DNA of 64,000 bases from Nocardia sp. NBC_01503 (GTDB lineage Bacteria; Actinomycetota; Actinomycetes; Mycobacteriales; Mycobacteriaceae): the NCBI RefSeq assembly GCF_036327755.1, contig NZ_CP109596.1, positions 2,480,001 to 2,544,000 on the forward strand, read 5' to 3'. Positions 1 through 11,915 of this stretch are shown in pieces (within the stretch, counting starts at the first letter, position 1; each line of letters opens with the position of its first letter). The notes below the pieces were generated by a model that saw only the letters and a list, made by a program, of their open reading frames with translations, searched no databases and was not told the origin of the DNA. The translations under genes were made by a program, and so were the position numbers.

Positions 1-3739
<3,739 letters not shown>

Positions 3740-4640
3740 GCCTCTGCCTTCACAAAAAACAGGCCTTCGAAGAATTGCGGCCTTCGTCGAACGCCTCCGT
3801 CGGACTGCGCCCGGACGTGTCAGAGACCAGCGGCGCTGATGGTCATCCCGTGCAGTCAACTCTCCAGTTGTTCACCCGCTTCGAGTACTCGTTCGGGTGC
3901 TCGGCGGTAACCGAACGCTTACGTGTTCGCTACCAACCGCGCCGTTCTCGCCCATTACGCTGAGCACCGATCGGGTCTCTGGCGATATGAGGCGATATGC
4001 CGAACTTGTCGCGTTCGGCGTAAGAGCAAACGATAAGTCAGGACTCTTGCCCAACCAACTTAGGTCGCACTAATAACAGTGCCTAGCTGGGCATTTTCAT
4101 TGATCCTCCACTACCTGCGCGTTGTCCAGTGTAAAGCAGGTACGCAGAGCTGTTTCAGTTGACTTGCCCACTTGATTTCGCGCGCACGTATGCGCGGGCG
4201 ATTCATGTCAGCGCAGCTTCCGAACGGCCCCTCACCTGCAATGAAACTGATTTCCCCACGGGGGCTTCCGGCAAACCGGGCGATCGGCGGCTAACTTTCC
4301 GGCGCGATCCGGCGGGCGAGTCGGCGGTCCGGGCGACAAGCCATTGCAACGTTCCGACCGTACGGAATCTTTACGAATTGTGGGGTTCCGCACATGCCCA
4401 GCAAACAGTGAGCAGCCTTTGAGTCACAATTTCCGGCCGGATACGGGCCGGTCCCGACGTGATCAACACCACGTCACACGCTGGAAACACGCCCGATGTG
4501 AGCCTGGCCACATCCCAGCCGCCACGCTCGGTGGAACCGCCTCCCGCCTGTCACGCTGAGACCGGATCGTGTCCTTACAACGATTAAGCGACGGTTTCGA
4601 GAAGCCGAATCAGCCTGGGACTTAGAGGATGTGAGCTCCC
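3740..4640. other. Gene-free divergent region between gltB and DUF4407 gene
   Basis: About 900 bases with no convincing gene. It must hold the gltB promoter (reverse) and the promoter of the DUF4407 gene (forward). Visible details are a set of 5-mers spaced by 11 bases at 3907-3933 (GTAAC, CTTAC, GCTAC), the direct repeat GGCGATATG near 3980-3999, and a short inverted repeat GACGTG/CACGTC near 4456-4475. The local base composition around 4010-4140 is clearly less GC-rich than the flanking genes. None of these is assigned a function with confidence. Confidence 0.5.
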
Positions 4641-6440
4641 ATGACCGTTCTGCTCACCTGGCTCGGCGGCGCGCACGCGGGGGTCACCGATCGGCATGAA
4701 CGCACCGGATATTCGGTGACCGGAGCCGTGGTGGCGTTGTTCGCGCTGACCGCAGGGGTAATCACCGCGCTGGCCACCGGCGCGGCGAAATGGCCATCGG
4801 CCGCAGTCATCACGGTGGCATTGATCGCAACCCTGCTGGTGGGGGCGGTATCGCGCACCCTGGCGACCGCCGCGACCCCGGCACACAGTGAAACCCGCCG
4901 CGTACGAGCCGAATTCGGCGCGCGCATCGGCGTCGCCGCCGTAGTCGGCATCGTCCTCGCCGAAATGGCCTGCACCGTACTGTTCGGCGGCAGCGTCGAC
5001 CGGGTGCTCGACGAAACCGCCCGGCGCGGAGTCGAATCCGCGCCCGCCGTGGTCACCGCGCGCACCGAACTCGACCAGGCCCGCACCGATCGCAAGGACC
5101 TGGACCAGCAGATCACCAAGGCGCAGAACGATGTCGACACCGCACTGGTGATCGCCCGTTGCGAAACCAATCCGGACCCGCAGTGCCCCGCCACCCGCAT
5201 CACCCGGGTACCCGGGTACGGACCGGAGGCACGCACCGCCAATCAGATGCTCGACGACGCGCGAGCCCAGCTCACCGCCGCGCGAGCCAAGATCGACGGC
5301 CTGGACGGCAAGATCACCGATAAGGACAAGGCCGTCGGCGCCGCCCGCGCCGCCGCCTATACCGACGGTGATCGCGGACTCGGCGCGCGCTGGGTCGCCA
5401 TGAACGACTACACCACCGATCACGCCGGACCCATGGCGCTGCGCCTGGCCGTGGCACTGCTGCTCATCGTGCTCGCACTACTGCCGCTGCTGCTCCGATT
5501 CTGGCGCGGCGAAACGGCTTTCGATCGCGAGCTCGCCACCCGCGCCGCCACCGACCGCGCCGAACAGGCCGCCGCCACCGCCATCGCGGAGAAGCAAGCC
5601 GAAGTACGCGTGCAGGCCGAGACGCTGCGCGCCGAACAGCAGCTCACCGCGGCGAAACTGGCGCTGCACGCCGATACCGCCATCGACCGGGAACGCCAGC
5701 GCACCCGCGTCATCGCGGCCATCGGCAATCTCCAGATCGGCATCACCGAACCGGCGCAACAGCGCGCCATCGACGAATTCGACCGGGCCGCACAGCATGA
5801 ACTACCGGCCGGGAATCGAAAGGACAGCTCTTTGTCCCAGGAGGGGATAGTGACACCGAACCTGCCCGCCCAGCTCAGTCCGGGAACGGTCGCGCCGATG
5901 GGCCATGGCGGCGCACTCGTGCCCGCACCCGCGCCGCAGCCCGCACCCGCGAACAAGGGTGGCGGACTGGAGCTTCCGATCATCGGGACGGTGCCGTTCA
6001 CCGATACCGCCGCACGGTGGATTCGACCGCTGGTGCCGAGCTTCGTCGCCAATGCCATCGATACCGCGACCCATCCGCTGCGCACCGTACGGCAGGCGTT
6101 CGAGGAGGCGGAGGAGATCACCTTCACGCTCAAGCGCACCCGCAAGGTGACGGTGGATTCCTCGGATTCGGCGCAGCCGCAACAGATGTATCAGCCGCAG
6201 CACGGATATCAGCTGCCGCCGGGCGCGCAGCAGCAGCCGTACGCCCAGCAGGTGGCCTCGAACGTGGTGGATCAGCCGCATCAGCAGTACCCGAATTACG
6301 GTGCGCTGCCGCACGGTCAGGTCGTCGAGCCGGGTTACCCGCTGCCCGCCGGATCCCGGCAGGGTGAGATCGCGGGCCGCCACAATCCCGAACTGGAGTA
6401 CCGCGGTCCGCGCGAACTCCCGCCGGGTAAGGATCGGTAG
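4641..6440 (+). CDS. DUF4407-type membrane protein with coiled coils
   Basis: A 599-residue membrane protein that fits the DUF4407 family; the function is unknown. Predicted membrane segments are near residues 25-48, 53-75, 95-117 and 265-287. Between the third and fourth segments (about 138-250) the chain is charged and rich in Ala, Gln, Asp and Lys, typical of a coiled coil. A second charged helical region (about 290-360) follows the last segment. The C-terminal 200 residues are Pro- and Gln-rich and probably disordered. The ATG at 4641 is preceded by AGAGGA. The gene stands alone and ends in a strong terminator. Paralogues of this architecture are common in Nocardia and Rhodococcus, which is general knowledge and not a search result. 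Confidence 0.75.
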   Translation: MTVLLTWLGGAHAGVTDRHERTGYSVTGAVVALFALTAGVITALATGAAKWPSAAVITVALIATLLVGAVSRTLATAATPAHSETRRVRAEFGARIGVAAVVGIVLAEMACTVLFGGSVDRVLDETARRGVESAPAVVTARTELDQARTDRKDLDQQITKAQNDVDTALVIARCETNPDPQCPATRITRVPGYGPEARTANQMLDDARAQLTAARAKIDGLDGKITDKDKAVGAARAAAYTDGDRGLGARWVAMNDYTTDHAGPMALRLAVALLLIVLALLPLLLRFWRGETAFDRELATRAATDRAEQAAATAIAEKQAEVRVQAETLRAEQQLTAAKLALHADTAIDRERQRTRVIAAIGNLQIGITEPAQQRAIDEFDRAAQHELPAGNRKDSSLSQEGIVTPNLPAQLSPGTVAPMGHGGALVPAPAPQPAPANKGGGLELPIIGTVPFTDTAARWIRPLVPSFVANAIDTATHPLRTVRQAFEEAEEITFTLKRTRKVTVDSSDSAQPQQMYQPQHGYQLPPGAQQQPYAQQVASNVVDQPHQQYPNYGALPHGQVVEPGYPLPAGSRQGEIAGRHNPELEYRGPRELPPGKDR

Positions 6441-6457
6441 CGAAGGACCCTCAATAG

Positions 6458-6510
6458 GGCTGTGGCCCGGCATGTTTCACGTAGAACACGGAAACCGCCG
6501 GGCCACAGCC
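6458..6510 (+). terminator. Terminator with a parS-like sequence in its loop
   Basis: A perfect 14-base-pair stem (6458-6471 with 6497-6510) is followed by TTTTT at 6511-6515, just after the DUF4407 gene. The 25-base loop contains the 16-base parS-like sequence listed separately. Confidence 0.85.
6473..6488. promoter_or_regulatory. parS-like ParB site
   Basis: TGTTTCACGTAGAACA differs from the parS consensus TGTTTCACGTGAAACA at two adjacent positions. It lies about 48 kb from the parAB genes and entirely inside a terminator loop. Confidence 0.55.
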
Positions 6511-6530
6511 TTTTTCAATTCCTACTTCTC

Positions 6531-8135
6531 CTACTTCGCCCTGCGCTCGGCGGTCGCGGCACGATAGGTGAGAACGGCCGTGACCAGCAGGATCAGCGTC
6601 GTACCGGTCGCCGCGAGATGGATACCGTCCACGAACGCGTTATGCGCGGCACTCAGCAGTGCCGTGGCCGCCGGTTCATCCAGGGTGCGCGCGGTCTCCA
6701 CCGCGCCGCCGAGGGATTCCCGCGCCGCCCCGGTGTGCGCGGCCGGAACCGCCGACAGATCCAGGCCGTGCCGGAAGGCCGCCATCACACCGCTGCCCAG
6801 CACCGCCACACCCAGCGCCACACCGGCCTCGAGTGCGGTCTCGGAGATGGCGGCGGCATTACCCGCGCGCTCGGCCGGAGCGGTGGTGATGATCATGTCG
6901 GCCGAAACCGTCAGCGCCACACCCACACCCAGGCCGATCAGCAGGAAGCCGATGATGAACGGCAGCACCGACGCCGACGGATCGGCCTCGAGCAGCCAGA
7001 ACAGGGCGGCACCGGCCGCGGCGGTGATCAGCGCACCGCACAGCACGCTCACCGGACGCCAGCGCCCGACCAGCCAGGCCGCGAGCAGCGAACCGGCCAT
7101 ACTGCCGACGGTGCCCGGGATGAGCAGCAATCCGGCCTGCAACGGCGCGCGCCCCAGCACCAGCTGGAGATACTGCGAACCGAAGAACAGCACACCGGCC
7201 AGCGCGAAGATCGACAGCAGATTGGTGAGCACGGCCGCCCGGAACGGCGGCGACTTGAACAGCTCCAGGTCGATCAGGGGTGCGGCCAGTAGGCGCTGGC
7301 GGCGAATGAACACCACGCCCGCGACCACGCCGACGAGACCGGCGACGAGCTGATTCAGGCACGGGCCGTGCGCGGCGAATTCCTTGACCGCGTACACGAT
7401 CGGGATCAGCGCCAGCATCGACAGTGCGGCACTGAGCAGGTCGAAGCGGCCCGGATTCGGATCCTTGGACTCCGGCACCAGCAGCGGGCCGAGCGCGATG
7501 AGCAGCACCATCACCGGCAGGTTCACCAGGAACACCGAACCCCACCAGAAGTGCTCCAGCAGCCAGCCGCCGAGCAGCGGCCCCATGGCCGCACCGGAGC
7601 CCGCCATCGCACCCCACACCGAGATGGCGAGGGTGCGCTGGCGCGCGTCGGTGAACATGGAGCGGATCAGGCCGAGGGTGGCGGGCATGAGCGTGGCGCC
7701 GGCGACACCCTGCAGTACGCGTGCGGCAATGAGCATTTCGGGGCTCACCGACCAGGCCGCGATGGCCGAGGCGAGACCGAATCCGGCCGCGCCGATCAAC
7801 AGCAGGCGGCGGCGGCCGATGCGGTCGCCGAGCGTGCCCATGGTGATGAGCAGACCGGCCAGCACGAACGAGTAGACGTCGATGATCCACAGCAGCTGCG
7901 GGGTGGTGGGGGTGAGATCGCCGGAGATGGCGGGCACCGCGAGGTCGAGCACGGTCGCGTCGACCGAGACCAGTAGCAGTGCGAGGGCGAGCACGCCGAG
8001 CCCGGCCCAGTCGCGCACGGTCGCGCGGTTGCCCGGCGGGCCGAGGGGGCTCGCCGATGCTCCGCGCGGGGAGGTCGCCGGGGTGTGGTCCGCCTCGGAT
8101 CCGGGTCCGGACCGGGCGGGGGTGTGGGTGGCCAT
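6531..8135 (-). CDS. MFS drug exporter, DHA2 (14-TM) family
   Basis: A proton-driven exporter of the major facilitator superfamily, DHA2/QacA-EmrB type, 534 residues, which is the usual length for 14 membrane segments. Motif A-like GTLGDRIGRRR follows the second helix, and the antiporter-type motif GPLLGGWLLEHFWWGSVF is present near the fifth helix. The likely substrate is a toxic hydrophobic compound; it cannot be read from sequence. The ATG at 8135 is preceded by AGAAAG. The gene is divergent from a tetR gene, and two TetR operators lie in the 107 bases between them, so the exporter is very likely repressed by that neighbour. Substrate identity is open. Confidence 0.9.
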   Translation of the reverse strand: MATHTPARSGPGSEADHTPATSPRGASASPLGPPGNRATVRDWAGLGVLALALLLVSVDATVLDLAVPAISGDLTPTTPQLLWIIDVYSFVLAGLLITMGTLGDRIGRRRLLLIGAAGFGLASAIAAWSVSPEMLIAARVLQGVAGATLMPATLGLIRSMFTDARQRTLAISVWGAMAGSGAAMGPLLGGWLLEHFWWGSVFLVNLPVMVLLIALGPLLVPESKDPNPGRFDLLSAALSMLALIPIVYAVKEFAAHGPCLNQLVAGLVGVVAGVVFIRRQRLLAAPLIDLELFKSPPFRAAVLTNLLSIFALAGVLFFGSQYLQLVLGRAPLQAGLLLIPGTVGSMAGSLLAAWLVGRWRPVSVLCGALITAAAGAALFWLLEADPSASVLPFIIGFLLIGLGVGVALTVSADMIITTAPAERAGNAAAISETALEAGVALGVAVLGSGVMAAFRHGLDLSAVPAAHTGAARESLGGAVETARTLDEPAATALLSAAHNAFVDGIHLAATGTTLILLVTAVLTYRAATAERRAK

Positions 8136-8158
8136 GATTCTTTCTTTTCCAGAGTTGA

Positions 8159-8172
8159 ACCGTCTGGACGGT
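8159..8172. promoter_or_regulatory. TetR-type operator, copy 1
   Basis: ACCGTCTGGACGGT, a near-perfect palindrome in the divergent promoter region of the exporter and its regulator. Confidence 0.8.
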
Positions 8173-8186
8173 ACAGTAACAGACTT

Positions 8187-8200
8187 ACCGTCCAGACGGT
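8187..8200. promoter_or_regulatory. TetR-type operator, copy 2
   Basis: ACCGTCCAGACGGT, the reverse complement of copy 1, with centres 28 bases apart. The two sites overlap the expected promoter region between the divergent genes, consistent with two bound repressor dimers. Confidence 0.8.
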
Positions 8201-8242
8201 ACAGTTATGCGCTGTGACCATGACCCGCGAGCCGTACAGTGA

Positions 8243-8836
8243 GTGCTCGTGACAACCCCTCGTGATCCGGCGGGCACCCGCAATCGGATCCTCGACGCGC
8301 TCGAAACCCTGCTGCTCGACAAGGGCATGTCCCAGGTGACGCTGGAAAGCGTCGCCGCGGCGGCAGGGGTCTCCAAAGGCGGCCTGCTCTACCACTTCAA
8401 GAGCAAGGACGCCCTGCTCGCCGGATTGGTCCGCCGCGTCGGCGAACGCGCCGACCAGCAACTGGAAAAAGCCCTCGCCCAAGGCGAATCCGTCGCCGAG
8501 TGGTATCTGCAAACCCCGCATCCGGACAACGATTCCGATGCCATCGAACTCGCCATGTACCGCTCCATGCTGGCCGCCATGCGCACCGTCGACGGGCCAC
8601 AGGACGCCACCGTCGACGAGACCGACCGCGCCCTCGACGAAATGATGAACGGCTGGAAAGCCGCCCTGGACAACGAGATCCACGATCCGGTCGAAGCCGA
8701 GATCGTGCGCCTGGTCGGCGACGGCGTCTACCTGCGCGCCCTGCTCGGCCTCCCACCCGTCGAGCCGGAGTTGTACCGCAGGATCGTCGTACGGCTCCTC
8801 GGCGACGCCCAACTGCCTCGGGAACGCGACAACTGA
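8243..8836 (+). CDS. TetR family transcriptional regulator
   Basis: A 197-residue TetR/AcrR repressor. The N-terminal helix-turn-helix is clear: ILDALETLLLDKG, then VTLESVAAAAGVSKGGLLYHF, followed by KSKDALLAGLV. The C-terminal ligand-binding region is acidic and helical. GTG at 8243 and GTG at 8249 are both possible starts and differ by two residues; neither has a strong ribosome site. It is divergent from the DHA2 exporter and is presumably its repressor, acting at the two palindromes at 8159-8200. The last codons overlap copy A of the intergenic repeat described at 8832-8955. Confidence 0.92.
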   Translation: MLVTTPRDPAGTRNRILDALETLLLDKGMSQVTLESVAAAAGVSKGGLLYHFKSKDALLAGLVRRVGERADQQLEKALAQGESVAEWYLQTPHPDNDSDAIELAMYRSMLAAMRTVDGPQDATVDETDRALDEMMNGWKAALDNEIHDPVEAEIVRLVGDGVYLRALLGLPPVEPELYRRIVVRLLGDAQLPRERDN

Positions 8837-8955
8837 TTTCGCACGATCGGGGTAACTCCCGGGGCACCCCCAAATGGGTAACGGCACCCGTCCGCACCAC
8901 GCGTTCCCAATGAGCAACGGCTCCCAGGTCGCGCGCTAAAGGCGCGGAGAGGCGG
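8832..8955 (-). repeat. ~120-bp intergenic element, copy A
   Basis: Read on the reverse strand it begins CCGCCTCTCC, contains GGGAACGCGTGGTGCGG and GAGTTACCCC (8849-8858), and ends CGAAATCAGT. It fills the gap between the tetR stop codon and the next gene. It matches copies at 28515-28637, 30994-31112 and 43544-43666. Confidence 0.85.
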
Positions 8956-8968
8956 TAGTGTTCGGCGC

Positions 8969-9838
8969 GTGTTGCCTGCCGCCGATCCAGTCGGTCCGTC
9001 GGCCGGCTCGGTGGGGGAACCGCACACCGATCCGGCGCCGGTGCCTGTCCGCCCCATGCAGTTCCGTGAACTGCTGGATCTGCCGTTCGCGCTGATCCAG
9101 GCGCGGATCACGACTCTCGCCGCCATGCTGGGTATCGCGGTAGCGGTGGCCGCCACCATCTCGGTCGGGGTGACCGTCTTCGTCTCGATCGCCACCGGCG
9201 ACTCGGACAGCGGAACCTTCTGGGGCGCACTGCTCACCACCTTGATCGCCGCCTGGGTGCTGCGATTGTTCGTGCGCGGGGTGACCGTGCCGATCGGTCT
9301 TGCCGTGGTGCATCGGCGGTCGATGACCTGGCGGCAGGCGCTGACCCGGATGACCGCCCAGGCCGGACCACTGCTCGGCTACCAGGCCATGTACACGCTC
9401 ATCGGCATCGGCGTCCTCGCCATCGGCGCACCGCTCATGTTCACCGTGCCATTCGCGGTGATCTGGCTGCTGTGGCTGCGAGCGCGCCGATTCGCCACGG
9501 TCCCGGCCATTTTCGATGAATCGGTGACCTATCGGATCGGTACGCTGCGCTCGAAACTGCTGACCTTCGGCACCCAGTGGCAACTCGTCGGACTGCTGCT
9601 CTATCTGCGCGGACTGCTCATCGTATTGATCGTTCCGCTGCTGACGCTGCCGCAGTTCGCCGCGGGGATCACCGGCACCCGGCGCTGGGCGGTCACCGTA
9701 CTGCTCATCACCGCCGGACTGCTCTTCATCGCCCTCGCCGAACTGGTGGAGTCCGCGGCCCAGGTCGTCGCGTACGTGGACCGCCGCTGCCGCCGCGAAG
9801 GCTGGGATATCGAGATCCCCACGCAGGGGCGGGCATGA
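8969..9838 (+). CDS. Conserved membrane protein, first gene of the MoxR cluster
   Basis: A 289-residue membrane protein with about five hydrophobic segments: near residues 48-75, 85-110, 138-170, 205-225 and 232-262. An amphipathic stretch (MQFRELLDLPFALIQARI) sits before the first segment, a layout seen in glycerophosphoryl-diester-phosphodiesterase-like membrane proteins; I do not assign a function. GTG 8969 is used; ATG 9056 would remove a Pro-rich leader of 29 residues. Its stop overlaps the start of the next gene (ATGA), so it is translated together with the DUF4129 protein, the MoxR ATPase and the DUF58 protein. In mycobacteria the same operon (Rv3689-Rv3695 region) also starts with membrane proteins. 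Confidence 0.8.
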   Translation: MLPAADPVGPSAGSVGEPHTDPAPVPVRPMQFRELLDLPFALIQARITTLAAMLGIAVAVAATISVGVTVFVSIATGDSDSGTFWGALLTTLIAAWVLRLFVRGVTVPIGLAVVHRRSMTWRQALTRMTAQAGPLLGYQAMYTLIGIGVLAIGAPLMFTVPFAVIWLLWLRARRFATVPAIFDESVTYRIGTLRSKLLTFGTQWQLVGLLLYLRGLLIVLIVPLLTLPQFAAGITGTRRWAVTVLLITAGLLFIALAELVESAAQVVAYVDRRCRREGWDIEIPTQGRA

Positions 9839-10914
9839 GCACTCCCCCGCCACCGTACGGTCCGGCACGCGAAGACCCGGGTGTACCACCCGAACCCGCT
9901 CTCGGTCCGGCCGCCGCCCACCTGGCCGCCGCCGAGGACGCCGCCCGCCGCGCCGACTTCGGCACCGCGCTGCGCGAGCGCTACCGCGCCGTCACCCGCG
10001 GCCTGGAACAGCGCGGCATTCTCGAGGAACAGCGCGCCCGCACCGCCCGCGAAACCGCGCACGCGGCCACCACGGTACTGCCCGAGGCGAACGAACTGCC
10101 CTCGGCCGCACACAGTTTCGACGAGATCGTGTACGGCGGACGCCCCGGCGCGGAGGCCGAATACCGCAGGCTGGAGCAGGCCGATCAATTCTCGATCGCC
10201 CCGCCGCCCAAGCACGCACCGGCCGAGATCACCGAGGAACGCCGCAAAGGCGGGAAGAAGCGCGGCCCGCGCGCCAAGAAGGTGCGCGAACCCCTGGAAC
10301 TGCCCGCGCTACTGCGGGATTGGCGGTTCTGGGCCGGGGTCGGGGCACTCCTGGCCATCGTGCTGCTGGTCTACCTGGTGAGCCATATCGGCGCACCGCC
10401 ACCGTCGCCGCCGAAACCGCACGACCACCCCTACACAACGCCGACCACCAAGCCGCCGCCCACCACCCGGCACGCACCCAATTTCGGCGAGGGTGACGAC
10501 TCCATCTTCGAAACCATGCCCGCCTGGGCGGCTTTCGGCGGCGCGCAGCTGCTCATCGCCTGGGGCACGGTGCTGTGGTGGCGCGGTCGCCGCCGCGGCG
10601 CCGTGGTACGCGAACCCCTCCCGGTGGAGGCCCCCGCCAATGAGGTGCTCGCCGGACAGGCCGGGCTGTACCGCAAATCCCGCGATCACGACCATGTGGC
10701 GGCGAAACTGCGAGCGGCCACCCTGCGACGACTGCGACCCGCGCTCGGCGTCACCGCCGAAACCGCACCCGAACTGGTGATCGCGGGCCTGGCCGCCCGC
10801 CTGCGCGCCGACCCGGCCGCCCTGCGGGCCGCACTGTACGACCCGGTCCCGGACCGGGGCACCCTCGAACTCGTGGCCGCACAACTCGAATGGATCGAAG
10901 CGGAGGTCTTGTGA
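9835..10914 (+). CDS. DUF4129-type membrane protein, component of the MoxR cluster
   Basis: 359 residues from the ATG at 9835, which overlaps the previous stop codon by ATGA. Residues about 25-120 resemble a cytoplasmic DUF4129 domain (ARRADFGTALRERYRAVTRGL and later SFDEIVYGG). Two membrane segments follow (about 167-187 and 225-245), separated by a short Pro/Thr-rich outer linker. The C-terminal 110 residues resemble the tail of mycobacterial Rv3691 (LRAATLRRLRPALG). It therefore looks like DUF4129 joined to the C-terminal part of a DUF4350-type protein with the extracytoplasmic domain reduced to a linker; this reading is inference. It overlaps the next gene at 10911. Expected role: membrane partner of the MoxR ATPase. 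Confidence 0.75.
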   Translation: MSTPPPPYGPAREDPGVPPEPALGPAAAHLAAAEDAARRADFGTALRERYRAVTRGLEQRGILEEQRARTARETAHAATTVLPEANELPSAAHSFDEIVYGGRPGAEAEYRRLEQADQFSIAPPPKHAPAEITEERRKGGKKRGPRAKKVREPLELPALLRDWRFWAGVGALLAIVLLVYLVSHIGAPPPSPPKPHDHPYTTPTTKPPPTTRHAPNFGEGDDSIFETMPAWAAFGGAQLLIAWGTVLWWRGRRRGAVVREPLPVEAPANEVLAGQAGLYRKSRDHDHVAAKLRAATLRRLRPALGVTAETAPELVIAGLAARLRADPAALRAALYDPVPDRGTLELVAAQLEWIEAEVL

Positions 10915-11912
10915 CCCGATCAGAGCACACCGTCGTCGTGGATACCAACCACACGCCGACACCCGAACAGGCCCAGCAGGCACTGTTGGCCCTGCGCGCC
11001 GAGATCGGGAAGGCGGTGGTCGGCAACGACCAGGCGGTCATGTACCTGGTGCTGGCCCTGCTGTGCCGGGGTCACGTGCTGCTGGAAGGCGTTCCGGGCG
11101 TGGCCAAGACGCTGCTGGTGCGCGCCCTGGCCACCGCACTCGACCTGGAGCACACCCGCATCCAGTTCACCCCGGACCTCATGCCCGGCGATGTCACCGG
11201 TTCACAGATCTACGATCCGCACTCGGCCGAGTTCACCTTCCGGCGCGGACCCGTCTTCACCAATCTGCTGCTCGCCGACGAAATCAACCGCACCCCACCG
11301 AAAACCCAGTCCGCGCTGCTGGAATCCATGGAGGAGCGCCAGGTTTCGGTGGACGGCGTCCCGCAACCGCTGCCCGATCCGTTCGTGGTGATCGCCACCC
11401 AGAACCCCATCGAACAGGAGGGCACCTATCCGCTGCCGGAGGCGCAGCTGGACCGGTTCCTGTTCAAGGTCGAGGTCCAATTGCCCGGGCGCGAAGACGA
11501 ATTCCGGATTCTGCAACGGCACGCCGCCGGATTCGATCCGCGCGACCTGAACGCCGCCGGACTGCGGCCGGTGGCCGGGGCCGCGCATATCGCCGCCGCC
11601 CGCGACGCCGTCGCCCAGGTGACGCTGAGCCCGGAGGTGCTGGCGTACACGGTCGACCTGTGCCGCGCCACACGCACCTCCCCCGCCGTCGCGCACGGCG
11701 CCTCCACCCGCGGCGCGACCGCGCTGATGGCGGCGGCCCGCGCCTTCGCCTGGCTGAACGGTCGCGGCTTCGTCACCCCCGACGATGTGAAAGCCGTTGC
11801 CACCACGGTACTTCGGCACCGCCTGCAGCTGCGGCCCGAACACGAGGTGGAGGGCGTCACCGCCGAAGGGGTGATGGCATCGCTGCTGATGTCCGTCCCC
11901 GTACCGGTGTAG
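10911..11912 (+). CDS. moxR: MoxR family AAA+ ATPase
   Basis: A 333-residue MoxR AAA+ ATPase, thought to act as a chaperone that assembles or activates partner proteins with von Willebrand type domains. Walker A is GVPGVAKT, Walker B is LLLADEINR, sensor 1 lies in ATQNPIEQEGTYPLPEAQ, and the arginine finger region is LDRFLF. The GTG at 10911 overlaps the upstream stop codon. It is encoded directly before a DUF58 protein, the usual genetic partner, and four bases separate the two genes. Family members in methylotrophs activate methanol dehydrogenase; no such enzyme is present here. Confidence 0.95.
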   Translation: MTRSEHTVVVDTNHTPTPEQAQQALLALRAEIGKAVVGNDQAVMYLVLALLCRGHVLLEGVPGVAKTLLVRALATALDLEHTRIQFTPDLMPGDVTGSQIYDPHSAEFTFRRGPVFTNLLLADEINRTPPKTQSALLESMEERQVSVDGVPQPLPDPFVVIATQNPIEQEGTYPLPEAQLDRFLFKVEVQLPGREDEFRILQRHAAGFDPRDLNAAGLRPVAGAAHIAAARDAVAQVTLSPEVLAYTVDLCRATRTSPAVAHGASTRGATALMAAARAFAWLNGRGFVTPDDVKAVATTVLRHRLQLRPEHEVEGVTAEGVMASLLMSVPVPV

Positions 11913-11915
11913 ACC

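Noticed and set aside
4243..4290. Possible fifth copy of the ~120-bp element (ACTGATTT near 4248)
   Set aside because: Only the terminal ACTGATTT matches; the invariant GGGGTAACTC block is absent.
3740..4640. Riboswitch or leader RNA for gltB
   Set aside because: No recognisable aptamer core or strong terminator hairpin could be found by eye.
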